64,000 nt of DNA from Noviherbaspirillum aerium. Lineage in GTDB: Bacteria > Pseudomonadota > Gammaproteobacteria > Burkholderiales > Burkholderiaceae_D. The notes under the pieces were generated by a model that was given only the letters and a program-made list of their open reading frames with translations, did no database searches and had not been told where the DNA came from. Position 1 is the stretch's first letter. The number at the start of each line of letters is the position of its first letter. A program made the position numbers and the translations under genes. Location: the NCBI RefSeq assembly GCF_008929045.1, contig NZ_VFAH01000002.1, forward strand, positions 1 to 64,000, read 5' to 3'. This document shows, in pieces, positions 52,587 to 61,504 of the stretch.

Positions 52587-53579
52587 TTATTCGCGCGTAA
52601 TGTTGGCGGCTTTGATGAGTGCGCTCCACCGTGCCAATTCACTGGCGTAGTACTGCTGGAATTCCTCCGGCGACTTGCTGATCACCACTTCCGAGCCAAG
52701 CTGCTCGGCGCGCGTTTTGAACGCCTGGGACGACGCCGCTGCTGTGATAGCCCTGTGCAGGGTCGTGACGATCTCTTTGGGAGTTCCACTTCGAACTGCA
52801 ATTCCCTGCCAGCTGCGGATGTAGGTCGATGGCGGAAGTCCAAATTCTTGCGCGCTTTTCACGTTCGGCAAGCTGGAGATTCGACTTGCCTGCATGACCG
52901 TCAAGGCTTTTACCTTGCCGGCATCCACCATGGACTTTAATGTCCCGGACATCAAGTCAAACATGATATCCAGTTCTCCACCCATCAAGTCCTGATTTGC
53001 AGGCGATCCTCCGCGGTAAGGGATATGCAGGGCAGGAATATTCTGGCTGCGTTTAAACAATTCGATGGCGAGATGCGACGATGTTCCGATGCCACCGGAC
53101 CCGGCTTTCAATCCCGAAGCCGTCTTCTTTGATGCGTCAATGACGTCTTGAGGAGTCTGCAGTTTGCTCGCATTGGAAGCAAGCATGACGACGGGCACGC
53201 TGGTGATCTGCGATACCATCGTAAGGTCTTTGGCAGGATCATAGCGGATTCCTCCCAATGCGGGATTGGTAGCAAAGTGGATCGCCGCGAAGATAAGTGA
53301 ATAGCCGTCGGGAGCCTGCCCGAGTACAGCGCCCGTAGCGATGTTTCCCGAAGCACCGCTTTTGTTCTCCACCAATACCCGCTGGCCCAGCTGCTTGCTC
53401 ATTTCCTCTGCAAGTATCCGCGCGATTGCGTCTGCAGCACCACCTGGCGCAAAGCCGACATACAGAGTGATCGGTCGATCCGGAAATTTCTCGGCGCGTG
53501 CCGGCGATGCCAGGCCAATTAAGCCTGCCGCCAACACCGCTGCCGCAACCAGGACCTTGCGCCGCATCTTTGTTTTCAT
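52587..53579 (-). CDS. Tripartite tricarboxylate transporter substrate-binding protein (Bug/TctC family)
   Basis: A 330-residue periplasmic receptor with a signal peptide (VLVAAAVLAAGLIGLASPARA). The Bug pattern is clear: FPDRPITLYVGFAPGGAADAIARILAEEM, VLVENKSGASGNIATGAV, and the later IPYRGGSPANQDLMGGELDIMFD. Such receptors bind carboxylates, often with two water molecules, and hand them to TctA/TctB. No TctA/TctB is encoded here, so it is an orphan. A 30-bp operator, shared with the dehydratase/GntR intergenic region, sits upstream, which places it in the same regulon. Confidence 0.93.
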   Translation of the reverse strand: MKTKMRRKVLVAAAVLAAGLIGLASPARAEKFPDRPITLYVGFAPGGAADAIARILAEEMSKQLGQRVLVENKSGASGNIATGAVLGQAPDGYSLIFAAIHFATNPALGGIRYDPAKDLTMVSQITSVPVVMLASNASKLQTPQDVIDASKKTASGLKAGSGGIGTSSHLAIELFKRSQNIPALHIPYRGGSPANQDLMGGELDIMFDLMSGTLKSMVDAGKVKALTVMQASRISSLPNVKSAQEFGLPPSTYIRSWQGIAVRSGTPKEIVTTLHRAITAAASSQAFKTRAEQLGSEVVISKSPEEFQQYYASELARWSALIKAANITRE

Positions 53580-53652
53580 CGTTGTCTCCTAGAGAATAGG
53601 TTATCGCTTAATTCTGCAGACGGGATACGACCCGTCAAACATCTATGCGATT

Positions 53653-53682
53653 TATGATATCAGATATCTTAACTGTTGCAAG
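53653..53682 (-). promoter_or_regulatory. GntR-type operator copy 1, upstream of tctC
   Basis: A 30-bp stretch centred on GATATCAGATATC is identical to 60465-60494 except for one base (T for A near its right end). Read on the minus strand it gives TTGCAA and, 16 bp later, TATCAT, so it overlaps a promoter aimed at tctC. The core is a pair of GATATC half-sites, suited to a FadR-type GntR dimer. Confidence 0.7.
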
Positions 53683-53822
53683 GGGTTTTGCGATCCCTTT
53701 AAATTAAGCACCTGATCGATAAAGAGGAAGCCCACCCGCTAGGCAGACCCAGCGCCAGGAAACATCCTGCGGGAGAATAAAATTCATTCCTTAATACCGC
53801 GGAAACTGTCCCTGTTAAGGGT

Positions 53823-54722
53823 TCAGACTCCGCAGTTCCTGCCTGCCTTGCACCAGCGCAGTTCTATGTTGCCGCACATGCGCTCTCCAGGAGAGAGAGT
53901 TCGGATCCCGGGGTCAACGCCGCCGACTGCGGTGAGGTTAAATCCATTAATGACGTGTGAACTGGGTTCGACACACAAGTACTGGGCGTACTTCGGCATG
54001 AAACACACAAGGTGGCTTAATTCACTTGTGGTACGCATTTCCACCGTCCCGGTCGGGTAACCTATTTCCGCATATCCGTTCCATTCCGAGAAATGTCCAA
54101 AATAGCCCTGCTCCTGCAGAGGCCGCCTGATCAGTTTCATATCTTGCCGTCCGCGTTGCATTCCTGTAGGGAAGCGGCTTTCATCGCATGTTCACTGCAC
54201 ATCGGCACTGAAAGCGACGTAACGGGCCTCGGTTGCTGAGAAATATGGGTGAAAGCCCAAGCCCGCCGGCATTGGCAATGTTCCGAGATTCGTCAGAGAC
54301 AGCGTAACTGTCAGACGATTCGCCATCAGTTCCACATACTGATCGGCGCGAATTCGCCAAGGCCAGCGGTGACCTTCATAGTGTGTGCGTAAATGAAGGC
54401 TTCCCTTGGATAGGGCGACAACTTGCCAGGGAATATCGCGACATACGCCATGCATGACATGCGGATGATTCGTGGAGTCTGCCGGCAGTGTATATCGATG
54501 GCCGGCAAATGCAAAAGCACCCTGCCTGATCCGATGCGAATAAGGAATCATGGGAAACGCACCGTAGGCAGGACCGCCCTGCGGCTGCATTGCATACGGC
54601 GTGAAAATTTCAGTCGCGTCTCCGTCTTCGAGAACCCGGAAACACCCGATACGGCCGCCTTGCGCTGGAAGTATTTCCGCTTCAAGCACATGCGTGCCCA
54701 GTACGATACTGTTACCTGACAT
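53823..54722 (-). pseudogene. Aldose 1-epimerase family gene with one in-frame stop
   Basis: The reading frame encodes 299 residues of galactose-mutarotase fold (EAEILPAQGGRIGCFRVLEDGD, MIPYSHRIRQGAFAFAGHRY, HPHVMHGVCRDIPWQVV, AGLGFHPYF, then GYPTGTVEMRT and YAQYLCVEPSSHVINGF) but is cut by TGA at 54192-54194, codon 177. The stretches before and after are in the same frame and both are well kept, so a single base change (probably TGG to TGA) broke it. His and Glu of the active site lie on both sides of the stop. Readthrough or a sequencing error could also explain it. Confidence 0.8.
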
Positions 54723-54835
54723 TCCATCGCCTCGTGTTGCAAGAGACCTTGATCGGGCCCGCATTGGCTCGCCAGCACCAGGACAAGACGATAGCTGACC
54801 ATCATTGCCAGCTATCGCTCAAGTCCTGACACGGT

Positions 54836-55873
54836 TTAGAAGTAATGACGAATACCGAGAGAGACGCCGGTACGAGAATCGGTACCGAAGAACGGAGTGT
54901 TGAATCCCGCGGTTGAGCCAAGAGTACGCCACGCATCTTTCAGTTTGGTGTGATCGACTTCGGCATAGAGCTGGGTACGCTTGCTCAGATCATACAGTGC
55001 CATTACGGTGGTGGTAGTGCGCTTGCCCGATGGGCCTGCCGTTTCCAGCTTGTCATAGTCGAATGAACCGATCAGAGTCACGGCGGGCGCGATAGCGTAC
55101 CTGATGCCGAGATGGGTGCCGTCATTGCGCCGGTTCGCGCCATCCAGCTTGTGCTGCAGCTGCATGAAGTAAAGTTTGGCAGGACCTGTCTCGTAGGTGG
55201 CGCCTGCTGCCATGAAATCCGAGTCGCTCAAGGGTACGGTAGTGCCAAAATAACTGGTAACGTCATTACGCCTCTGGTACGTGCCGCCGATACGCAAGCC
55301 ACCCGCTTTGTAAGCCAGGCTCACGGCTCCCTTTGCGCTATTGCTGGAGTCGCCGGCAACTTCACCGAATGCGTAATTTGCACCCACTTCAAAAGCACCG
55401 AACGTGCCGCGATATTTGATTGAATTATCGAAGCGTGTTGTCGTGTACTGCGCCTGGAAACCGGGCATGTTTAGATTGGGCACGGCCATGGAATGAAGGC
55501 TGCCTATCATGTCATGGCCGGTGGTGAATTGCCGGCCAAACGTGATCGTGCCGAAGTCGCCGCTCAAGCCAACCGTAGAGTTGCGTCCGAACAGGTTTCC
55601 GCCAGCGCCCAATGCACCGGTATCCGGTAGAATGCCGCTTTCAAGGTTAAAGATGGCATTGAGGCCGCCACCCAGCGATTCGGTGCCGCGAAAGCCGATC
55701 CGGCTTCCCGTCAACACCCCGTCACCCAGCTGCCACTTGTTGCGGCCGGCGGCGTTTTCATTGGTGGTGTAGCGGATCGTGGTATCTAGAATGCCGTAGA
55801 TCGTTACATTTGATTGTGCTTGGGCGATACCCGAAGCGATCAATACTGCGGCGGCAAATATCGTATGTTTCAT
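54836..55873 (-). CDS. Outer-membrane porin (Burkholderiales-type general porin)
   Basis: A 345-residue beta-barrel protein with a signal peptide (MKHTIFAAAVLIASGIAQAQ) and the start of the mature chain SNVTIYGILDTTIRYTTNEN. SRIGFRGTESLGGGLNAIFNLESG and the C-terminal Phe (SLGIRHYF) are typical of the trimeric porins of this order. AAGGGA lies five bases before the ATG at 55871-55873; the frame continues upstream without signal peptide. As part of the sugar-acid cluster it may let negatively charged substrates across the outer membrane. The gap to the semialdehyde dehydrogenase upstream is 196 bp. Confidence 0.92.
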   Translation of the reverse strand: MKHTIFAAAVLIASGIAQAQSNVTIYGILDTTIRYTTNENAAGRNKWQLGDGVLTGSRIGFRGTESLGGGLNAIFNLESGILPDTGALGAGGNLFGRNSTVGLSGDFGTITFGRQFTTGHDMIGSLHSMAVPNLNMPGFQAQYTTTRFDNSIKYRGTFGAFEVGANYAFGEVAGDSSNSAKGAVSLAYKAGGLRIGGTYQRRNDVTSYFGTTVPLSDSDFMAAGATYETGPAKLYFMQLQHKLDGANRRNDGTHLGIRYAIAPAVTLIGSFDYDKLETAGPSGKRTTTTVMALYDLSKRTQLYAEVDHTKLKDAWRTLGSTAGFNTPFFGTDSRTGVSLGIRHYF

Positions 55874-56069
55874 CACTGTCCCTTTTTTACTAAAGGTGTA
55901 TTTCAGTTTTCTTGGCAAATACCGTCCCTGCCTGGCTTTGCAGTGCAAAGCCAGGACCGGTTCCGGCAACTGGTTAGCAAGGAGTCTCCCTGCCTAGTGG
56001 TCTTCAGGCATCCTCTTCTTGATCGTCTTCTTTCGTAAGCGTCCCTCCTTTGATCGGATGTTCAGGGAT

Positions 56070-57500
56070 TTATGGGCAGATATAGGCCGTCTTGGTGGTT
56101 GTATAGAATTCCTGTGCGGCGGGTCCCTGTTCGTGGGAACCGTAGCTGGACGCCTTGGCCCCGCCGAACGGGACGTGGTAATCCACGCCGGCCGTAGGCG
56201 CGTTGACCATTACCATGCCCGCCCGCGAATGTGTTTTGAAATGCTGGGCAATGCCGAGCGAAGTGGTACAGATGCCCGCGCACAAGCCGAATGGCGTATC
56301 GTTTGCGATGTGCAAGGCATGCTCGTAATCATTCGCCGGAATGACGGCTGCCACGGGTCCGAAAATTTCTTCCTTGCAGATCAGCATCGAGTTGTCGCAA
56401 TCGACGAACAGCGCGGGCTGCAAAAATAATCCATTGGTAGCGCGCGCCACGCGCTGGCCACCCCAAGCCAATGTGGCACCCTCATTCTTGCCAATCGCGA
56501 TATAGGCGAGATCTTGTTCAAGCTGACTCTCATCAACGACCGGGCCAATCTGCGTATCCGGATCCAGGGCATGACCGACAACCAGTGATTCAGCTTTGGC
56601 CCTGAACGCCTCAACAAAGCGCTGATGGATGCCGCGAGTGACAATGATTCGTGACGATGCGGTGCAGCGCTGTCCTGTCGAATAGAACGCGCCCTGGACT
56701 GCGCACTCTACGGCTCGCTCGAGTGACGCGTCGTCGGTCACCACCAGGGGATTCTTTCCTCCCATTTCCATCTGCAGACGGGTCGTGCGGCCAGCGAGGG
56801 CTTGCGCAATCTTCTGTCCAGTGCCGACAGATCCGGTAAACGTCAGCGCATCAATACGCAGGTCACTGGTCATCGCTGCCCCAACCGCCGAGCCTCGTCC
56901 ATTGACCAGGTTGAACACGCCGGGCGGGATGCCGCTGCGTGAGATGATTTCCGCCAAAGCCCATGCAGAGCCGGGCACAAGTTCTGCCGGTTTGAAAACG
57001 ACCGTATTGCCAAATGCCAGCGCCGGTGCGATTTTCCAGGCGGGGATCGCGATCGGGAAGTTCCAGGGTGTAATGATGCCTACCACGCCGACCGGTTCGC
57101 GCAAGGTTTCCACGGTCAAGCCCTGGCGAACCGATGGCGTAATCCGGCTATCCGGTCGCAGCGCCTCCTGCGAAAAGTACTTGAAGATGTAACCTGCGCG
57201 GGCCACCTCGCCTATCGCTTCAGGAAGTGTCTTGCCCTCTTCCTGCGCAAGCAACTTTCCCAATTCCTGACGGCGTGCCAGAAGCTCCGTTCCGATCAGG
57301 TCGAGGCTGTCGACCCGTGCCTGGACTGAACCGCAGCGCCAGTCATCGAGCGCAGAATGGGCGGCCGTAATTGCGTCTTGCGTCTGCGCTTCATCGGCGT
57401 GTGCATAATCGCCCAGAGATTCGGCCAGATTGGATGGATTAATGTTGGGTGCCGCGTGAGCGCTCTCTACCCAGCGTCCGTTGATATGGTTTGCGTGCAC
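56070..57500 (-). CDS. Aldehyde dehydrogenase, probable 2,5-dioxovalerate (alpha-ketoglutarate semialdehyde) dehydrogenase
   Basis: A 476-residue ALDH. Asn147 (ITPWNFPIAIPAWK), Glu245 (QMEMGGKNP) and the nucleophile Cys279 (STGQRCTASS) form the active site; GSVGTGQKI binds NAD(P). Its context (lactonase, dehydratase, Udh) points to oxidation of alpha-ketoglutarate semialdehyde to 2-oxoglutarate, the last step of non-phosphorylating sugar-acid pathways. The sequence style fits KGSADH, but succinate-semialdehyde or related aldehydes cannot be ruled out. It follows the lactonase gene by 16 bp. Confidence 0.85.
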   Translation of the reverse strand: MHANHINGRWVESAHAAPNINPSNLAESLGDYAHADEAQTQDAITAAHSALDDWRCGSVQARVDSLDLIGTELLARRQELGKLLAQEEGKTLPEAIGEVARAGYIFKYFSQEALRPDSRITPSVRQGLTVETLREPVGVVGIITPWNFPIAIPAWKIAPALAFGNTVVFKPAELVPGSAWALAEIISRSGIPPGVFNLVNGRGSAVGAAMTSDLRIDALTFTGSVGTGQKIAQALAGRTTRLQMEMGGKNPLVVTDDASLERAVECAVQGAFYSTGQRCTASSRIIVTRGIHQRFVEAFRAKAESLVVGHALDPDTQIGPVVDESQLEQDLAYIAIGKNEGATLAWGGQRVARATNGLFLQPALFVDCDNSMLICKEEIFGPVAAVIPANDYEHALHIANDTPFGLCAGICTTSLGIAQHFKTHSRAGMVMVNAPTAGVDYHVPFGGAKASSYGSHEQGPAAQEFYTTTKTAYICP

Positions 57501-57516
57501 TTGTTTTCCTTATTCG

Positions 57517-58425
57517 TTAACAGGTGGTTTTCATCATTGGACTGGGCACACCAATCGCGCCAACATGCACTGCGAACAGTCCTCCGCTGAGCGGGCTGTC
57601 TTGTTGCAACTGCTTGCCGACCTGGGCGCTGATTGTCGTGATAAGCAAGGTGTCGTGGTTTTTTCCGCCAATGGCGACTTTGCTTGGTTTCGAAACCGGG
57701 AGGCGGACGCGTCTGTCAACCTTGCCTTGCGGAGTAATGCGCAGTACCTCTCCGCCGTCGACGGCGCAGATCCAGTAGCAGCCGTCAATATCGACCGTCG
57801 CGCCGTCAGGCCGCCCGACCATTTCCGAACAGTCGAAAAAAACCCGCTGGTTCCCAATGTGGCCCGATGCGGCATCGAGATCAAATTGCCAGACCAGACG
57901 CGACCTTGGATGGGAATCCGACAGGTATAGTGTTTTACCGTCCGGAGAACATGCCAGCCCATTCGGCAGGTGCAGTTCTTGCAGCCAGGAAGTCGCCTCC
58001 GCCTCGCTACGCATCGAATAGAGTTCGCCCGTGGGATCGCCCAGTAAGCCTTGGAGATTCATCGTGCCGCACCAGAGGCGGCCAGCCGGATCGACCACGC
58101 TGTCATTGCAACGATTTTGCGTGCCACCACCGCGAATGGCGAAATAAAGTGAGAGATCGCCAGTGTGCAAATTGAATTCATAGAGGCCGGTCGTCAAACC
58201 GACCATGACACGGTCTCCATCCAATGGTGCGACACATCCTACTTTTTCCGGCAAGATCCATTGCTCATCCAACCCTGACTCGATATCGAAGCGGTGCAGC
58301 GTGCAATTCCAGACATCGACCCATAAGGCCTTTTGCGAAGCTTCACACCAGACGACGCCTTCTCCAACAAGTGCCTTGGCATCGAGAATGCAATCTGCTT
58401 GTAGCGTGCCCATCGCAATTTCCAT
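57517..58425 (-). CDS. SMP-30/gluconolactonase-family lactonase
   Basis: A 302-residue six-bladed beta-propeller of the SMP-30 family. The first Glu ligand is in ALVGEGVVWCEASQKALWVD, Asn in GTQNRCNDSVVDPAGRLWCGTM, a later Asn in LPNGLACSPDGKTLYLSDSH and the catalytic Asp in RPDGATVDIDG. It hydrolyses a sugar-acid lactone using a divalent metal. With Udh the likely substrate is an aldarolactone. ATG at 58425 lies four bases after the RraA-like stop; an ATG four codons later (58413) has GGAAA in front and is also possible. Confidence 0.85.
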   Translation of the reverse strand: MEIAMGTLQADCILDAKALVGEGVVWCEASQKALWVDVWNCTLHRFDIESGLDEQWILPEKVGCVAPLDGDRVMVGLTTGLYEFNLHTGDLSLYFAIRGGGTQNRCNDSVVDPAGRLWCGTMNLQGLLGDPTGELYSMRSEAEATSWLQELHLPNGLACSPDGKTLYLSDSHPRSRLVWQFDLDAASGHIGNQRVFFDCSEMVGRPDGATVDIDGCYWICAVDGGEVLRITPQGKVDRRVRLPVSKPSKVAIGGKNHDTLLITTISAQVGKQLQQDSPLSGGLFAVHVGAIGVPSPMMKTTC

Positions 58426-58429
58426 TGGC

Positions 58430-59140
58430 TTACTGGTTAGCCTTCCAGTTCGAATAGCGTTCGAGCGTTTGCGGATCAACCGGGGGATATAGTCCGAGAA
58501 TGGAGACGCCGCGGCGCACCTCTTCCAGGACAAAGCTCTCAAAGCGCTCCATTTCCAAGGCTTCCAGTGCCACTTCATTCACGAGGTGTGCCGGCAGGCA
58601 GACCACTCCGTCGTCGTCACCAACCATGATGTCGCCGGGGAAGATCGGTACGCCGCCGCAGCCGATAGGCACATTGACGTCCAGGGCATGGTGCTTGATC
58701 AGATTGGTCGGTGCAGACGCGCCTGCACAGTAAGACGGCATGTCGAGTTCGGCGATGCCTTGCGCGTCGCGCAAACCGCCGTCAGATACAATGCCGGCGG
58801 CTCCCCTTACCTGGATGCGCGTAGCCAGTATGCTTCCGGCGGAGCCGACGGAGGCGTCGCCCCTGCAATCCATGACCAAGACCGCACCCGCAGGTATTTC
58901 CTCTACTGCGACGCGTTGCGGATGGCGCTGGTCACGGAAGACCTCGATCCCGTCAAGATCTTCGCGGGAAGGAATATAGCGCAGCGTGAATGCCGGCCCG
59001 ACAAGCCGCTGGCCGGATTTAAGCGGCTTAACACCTTGAAGAAAAATATTACGAAACCCCTTTTTATAGAGAAGACTCGTTAATGTTGCGGTGCTGACCG
59101 TGGCAAGTTGTTTAAGCGCTTCATTGGATACCTGTGTCAT
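58430..59140 (-). CDS. RraA-like/RraA-type aldolase family protein
   Basis: A 236-residue protein of the RraA/HMG-aldolase superfamily. The conserved GSAGSILATRIQVRGAAGIV, then SDGGLRDAQGI carry Arg and Asp used for metal-assisted pyruvate binding. PGDIMVGDDDGVVCLPAHLV is the other family block. Members cleave 4-hydroxy-4-methyl- or 4-carboxy-2-oxoacids or similar, or act as RNase E inhibitors. In a sugar-acid operon, cleavage of a keto-deoxy acid to pyruvate is plausible but unproved. The ATG overlaps the dehydratase stop (ATGA, 59137-59140). Confidence 0.85.
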   Translation of the reverse strand: MTQVSNEALKQLATVSTATLTSLLYKKGFRNIFLQGVKPLKSGQRLVGPAFTLRYIPSREDLDGIEVFRDQRHPQRVAVEEIPAGAVLVMDCRGDASVGSAGSILATRIQVRGAAGIVSDGGLRDAQGIAELDMPSYCAGASAPTNLIKHHALDVNVPIGCGGVPIFPGDIMVGDDDGVVCLPAHLVNEVALEALEMERFESFVLEEVRRGVSILGLYPPVDPQTLERYSNWKANQ

Positions 59141-60357
59141 TTGAGGCCTCTGTTGACGGAAAAATAATTCTTGCGCTGAAAACGCGCCTGGTAATAGACG
59201 CTCTCCACCTCCGTACCGGGGGCGTATGCGCCGGAACCGCGGGATATCGGTAACCGCACGTTGCACACACTCGGATGCGACATGATGAAATCTTCATTGA
59301 GCTCGATACCTAGACCGGGCAAGTTGGGCACATGGATGAACCCGTTGACACAGCGGAGCGATGACGAAAGCACCTGATGTTTTCCTTCCCAATCCTCCTC
59401 GAATCTTTCGAGGATTAGCGCATTCGGAATCGATGCCAGAAAGTGGACTGCCGCCACCTCGGCTACCGGACCGAGCGTGCCGGCATGAGGTGCCACCGTA
59501 ATGAAATGTGCCTCGGCAAGCGCGGCAATTTTGCGCATCTGCGTAAGCCCGCCTGACCTGCCTGTGTCCGGCTGAATCACGTCAACCAGATTGCCTTCGA
59601 TTAAGGGCCGTTGCGCCCATAACCCGGCGAGTCTCTCGCCGCCGGCAAGCGGCACGGAAGTCTTGTCGCGAACACGGCGAAATACTTCCACGTTATCAGG
59701 CGCCACTGGCTCCTCGACAAACAAGGGCCGGAACTGCTCCATTTCACGGCACAGTGCAATGGCATCTGCCGCCTGCAACCACGGTGGGCCATGCAGGTCC
59801 ACCAGGAAATCGATATCAGCGCCCAACGCCGATCGCAGCGTCGCCAGCTTTTCCAGCGGATTGGCCACGCCGCCCGTTTTGATGGCGGTGTATCCCTTTG
59901 CTACAAGCGCTTGCGCGCGCTCCACCGAACTCGCGTGTGAATAAACGCGTATCGTGTCTCGCACCTTGCCACCCAGAAGGTTCCAGACAGGGGTGCCCAA
60001 TGCCTTGCCTTTAATATCCCAGAAAGCCATGTCGAGTCCGGCCATCGCGCCGTAACCCACCACACCTGTCTCGCCATGGCCCATCATTGCCACGCGCATG
60101 CGCTGCCACAGGCGTTCGATATGGGTCGGGTCTTCGCCGACCAGTATCCTTTCGAGATCACGTACCGCTGTCTCCACGACTTTCGGCCAGCCGCTGCATT
60201 CGCCGATGCCTGTGATCCCTGCGTCGGTATGGACCTTGACGAAAAGCCAGTTGCGTGACCCGGCCGTACTCATCCCGCCCTGGCTGGCTGCGGACCATGC
60301 GGTTTCCGCCGGCGCGCCTGCCTGCATGAGCAACGTTTGTATTTTAGTAATCTTCAA
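59137..60357 (-). CDS. Enolase-superfamily sugar-acid dehydratase (mandelate racemase/DgoD-like)
   Basis: A 406-residue protein. The N-terminal capping domain (residues 1-130) precedes a TIM barrel. Metal ligands are Asp187 in FLVDLHGPPW, Glu215/216 in FVEEP and Glu241 in GGERL; acid/base candidates are Lys160 in AIKTGG, His189 and His291 in APHAGTLGPV. His two residues after the first metal Asp resembles galactonate/mannonate-type dehydratases. It should dehydrate an aldonic or aldaric acid to the 2-keto-3-deoxy acid. It leads the operon and has the GATATC-type operator at 60465 in its promoter region. The substrate is not determinable from sequence alone. Confidence 0.85.
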   Translation of the reverse strand: MKITKIQTLLMQAGAPAETAWSAASQGGMSTAGSRNWLFVKVHTDAGITGIGECSGWPKVVETAVRDLERILVGEDPTHIERLWQRMRVAMMGHGETGVVGYGAMAGLDMAFWDIKGKALGTPVWNLLGGKVRDTIRVYSHASSVERAQALVAKGYTAIKTGGVANPLEKLATLRSALGADIDFLVDLHGPPWLQAADAIALCREMEQFRPLFVEEPVAPDNVEVFRRVRDKTSVPLAGGERLAGLWAQRPLIEGNLVDVIQPDTGRSGGLTQMRKIAALAEAHFITVAPHAGTLGPVAEVAAVHFLASIPNALILERFEEDWEGKHQVLSSSLRCVNGFIHVPNLPGLGIELNEDFIMSHPSVCNVRLPISRGSGAYAPGTEVESVYYQARFQRKNYFSVNRGLK

Positions 60358-60464
60358 GATGTGCCCTTCGAATTGGCCATGGATAGTGCGATGGCAGCCA
60401 GACAGACGTTAACTGGCGCTATACTCGAAAGCGTAGCTAGGCTGCGTCATTGTTTTCACGATGG

Positions 60465-60494
60465 TATGATATCAGATATCTTAACAGTTGCAAG
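60465..60494. promoter_or_regulatory. GntR-type operator copy 2, between the dehydratase operon and the GntR gene
   Basis: Identical in 29 of 30 positions to 53653-53682, with core GATATCAGATATC. It lies directly in front of the GntR start, so the regulator probably controls itself, the dehydratase operon and tctC. On the minus strand it again supplies TTGCAA-16-TATCAT, consistent with a promoter for the dehydratase. Confidence 0.75.
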
Positions 60495-60497
60495 AGG

Positions 60498-61217
60498 ATG
60501 AATTTGGACACTATTGATTCGCTCGAACCCCGCAAACCGGTCACGCAACTTATTGCAGATCGGATAACGTCTTGGATTACATCAGGGCGTTACAAGGCAG
60601 GCGACCATCTACCTTCTGAGGGGGACCTGGCAAAGCAGCTTGGCGTAAGCAAACCGAGCGTCCGGGAATCGCTGCGTCAACTGGTCGCGTTTGGCGTGAT
60701 CGAGATCAACCATGGACGGCCTCCAACGGTCAGGAGCCTTAGCAGCGCCCCGCTAATCAGCTTCTTCCATCTTGCATTGAGTGAAGAACAGGAAGGACTC
60801 AAGGAAGCCATAGAATTGCGGCGCGCACTCGAAGCGCAAAGTGTTATTCTTGCAACAGAAAGGGCCACAGATGAAGATATTGAGCACCTCGGTCAGATCA
60901 TAGATCGGCTGAACCAGTGCAAGGACGACTACGAAAAATGGGTCCCCGAACACGTCGGCTTTCACCTTGCGTTGGTAAAGGCGTCACATAATCGCTTCTT
61001 CTCTTTCCTGGTAGATGCATTGCAGGAGACGATTGAGAAAACGAATAGGATGATCTTGGCGGCACAGCCCAATCGCAATGCGACCGTTACCTTGGCAAGA
61101 CATGTCGCTATCTATGAAGCGGTCAAGAGCCGTGATGTGAACAAGGCGCGCCAGGCAGTCGAGCAGCATTTCGAGGCGGTTGATAAAGTGGTAAGTGTCG
61201 CATTTGACAAAGGTTGA
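60498..61217 (+). CDS. FadR-type GntR transcriptional regulator
   Basis: A 239-residue regulator. The winged helix is residues 10-80 (GRYKAGDHLPSEGDLAKQLGVSKPSVRESLRQLVAFGVIE), and the FCD effector domain covers about 95-235 (ELRRALEAQSVILATERA, EHVGFHLALVKASHN, ARHVAIYEAVKSRDVNKARQAVEQHF) with likely metal-binding Asp and His. It should release DNA on binding a sugar acid. The ATG at 60498 has AAGAGG directly against it, which is too close; a TTG two codons later (60504) has ideal six-base spacing and may be the real start. Divergent from the dehydratase operon. Confidence 0.9.
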   Translation: MNLDTIDSLEPRKPVTQLIADRITSWITSGRYKAGDHLPSEGDLAKQLGVSKPSVRESLRQLVAFGVIEINHGRPPTVRSLSSAPLISFFHLALSEEQEGLKEAIELRRALEAQSVILATERATDEDIEHLGQIIDRLNQCKDDYEKWVPEHVGFHLALVKASHNRFFSFLVDALQETIEKTNRMILAAQPNRNATVTLARHVAIYEAVKSRDVNKARQAVEQHFEAVDKVVSVAFDKG

Positions 61218-61504
61218 AAGGCCTATTGTCTATTGAGCAACCGCCAGGTAGTTACGCAGCCTACACTTCGAGCGCGCGGATGACTGTTGCGGCTGATTTA
61301 ATGCAAGGTCACGAGCGGTGATGATTAAATCGCATCCCTGTTCCGCTGGCACAAAGCATCGTTTGCGCTGGGAGGAAGTAGACATCTGCTGATGACCGAT
61401 ACCCCGTTGAAATTCGTTCGGCGGGTGGTTTTGCCACATTATCAGCAGAATGTCCCGCGCTAAATCTTCCGTTTCTCAGATTGTCGCATTGGATAAAGCG
61501 CTCA
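61218..61504. other. Spacer between GntR and the large kinase gene, nothing recognised
   Basis: The 287 bases between the GntR stop and the end of the convergent kinase gene show no coding frame with a ribosome site. No strong hairpin is evident, so the terminators of these two genes are not identified. Confidence 0.3.
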
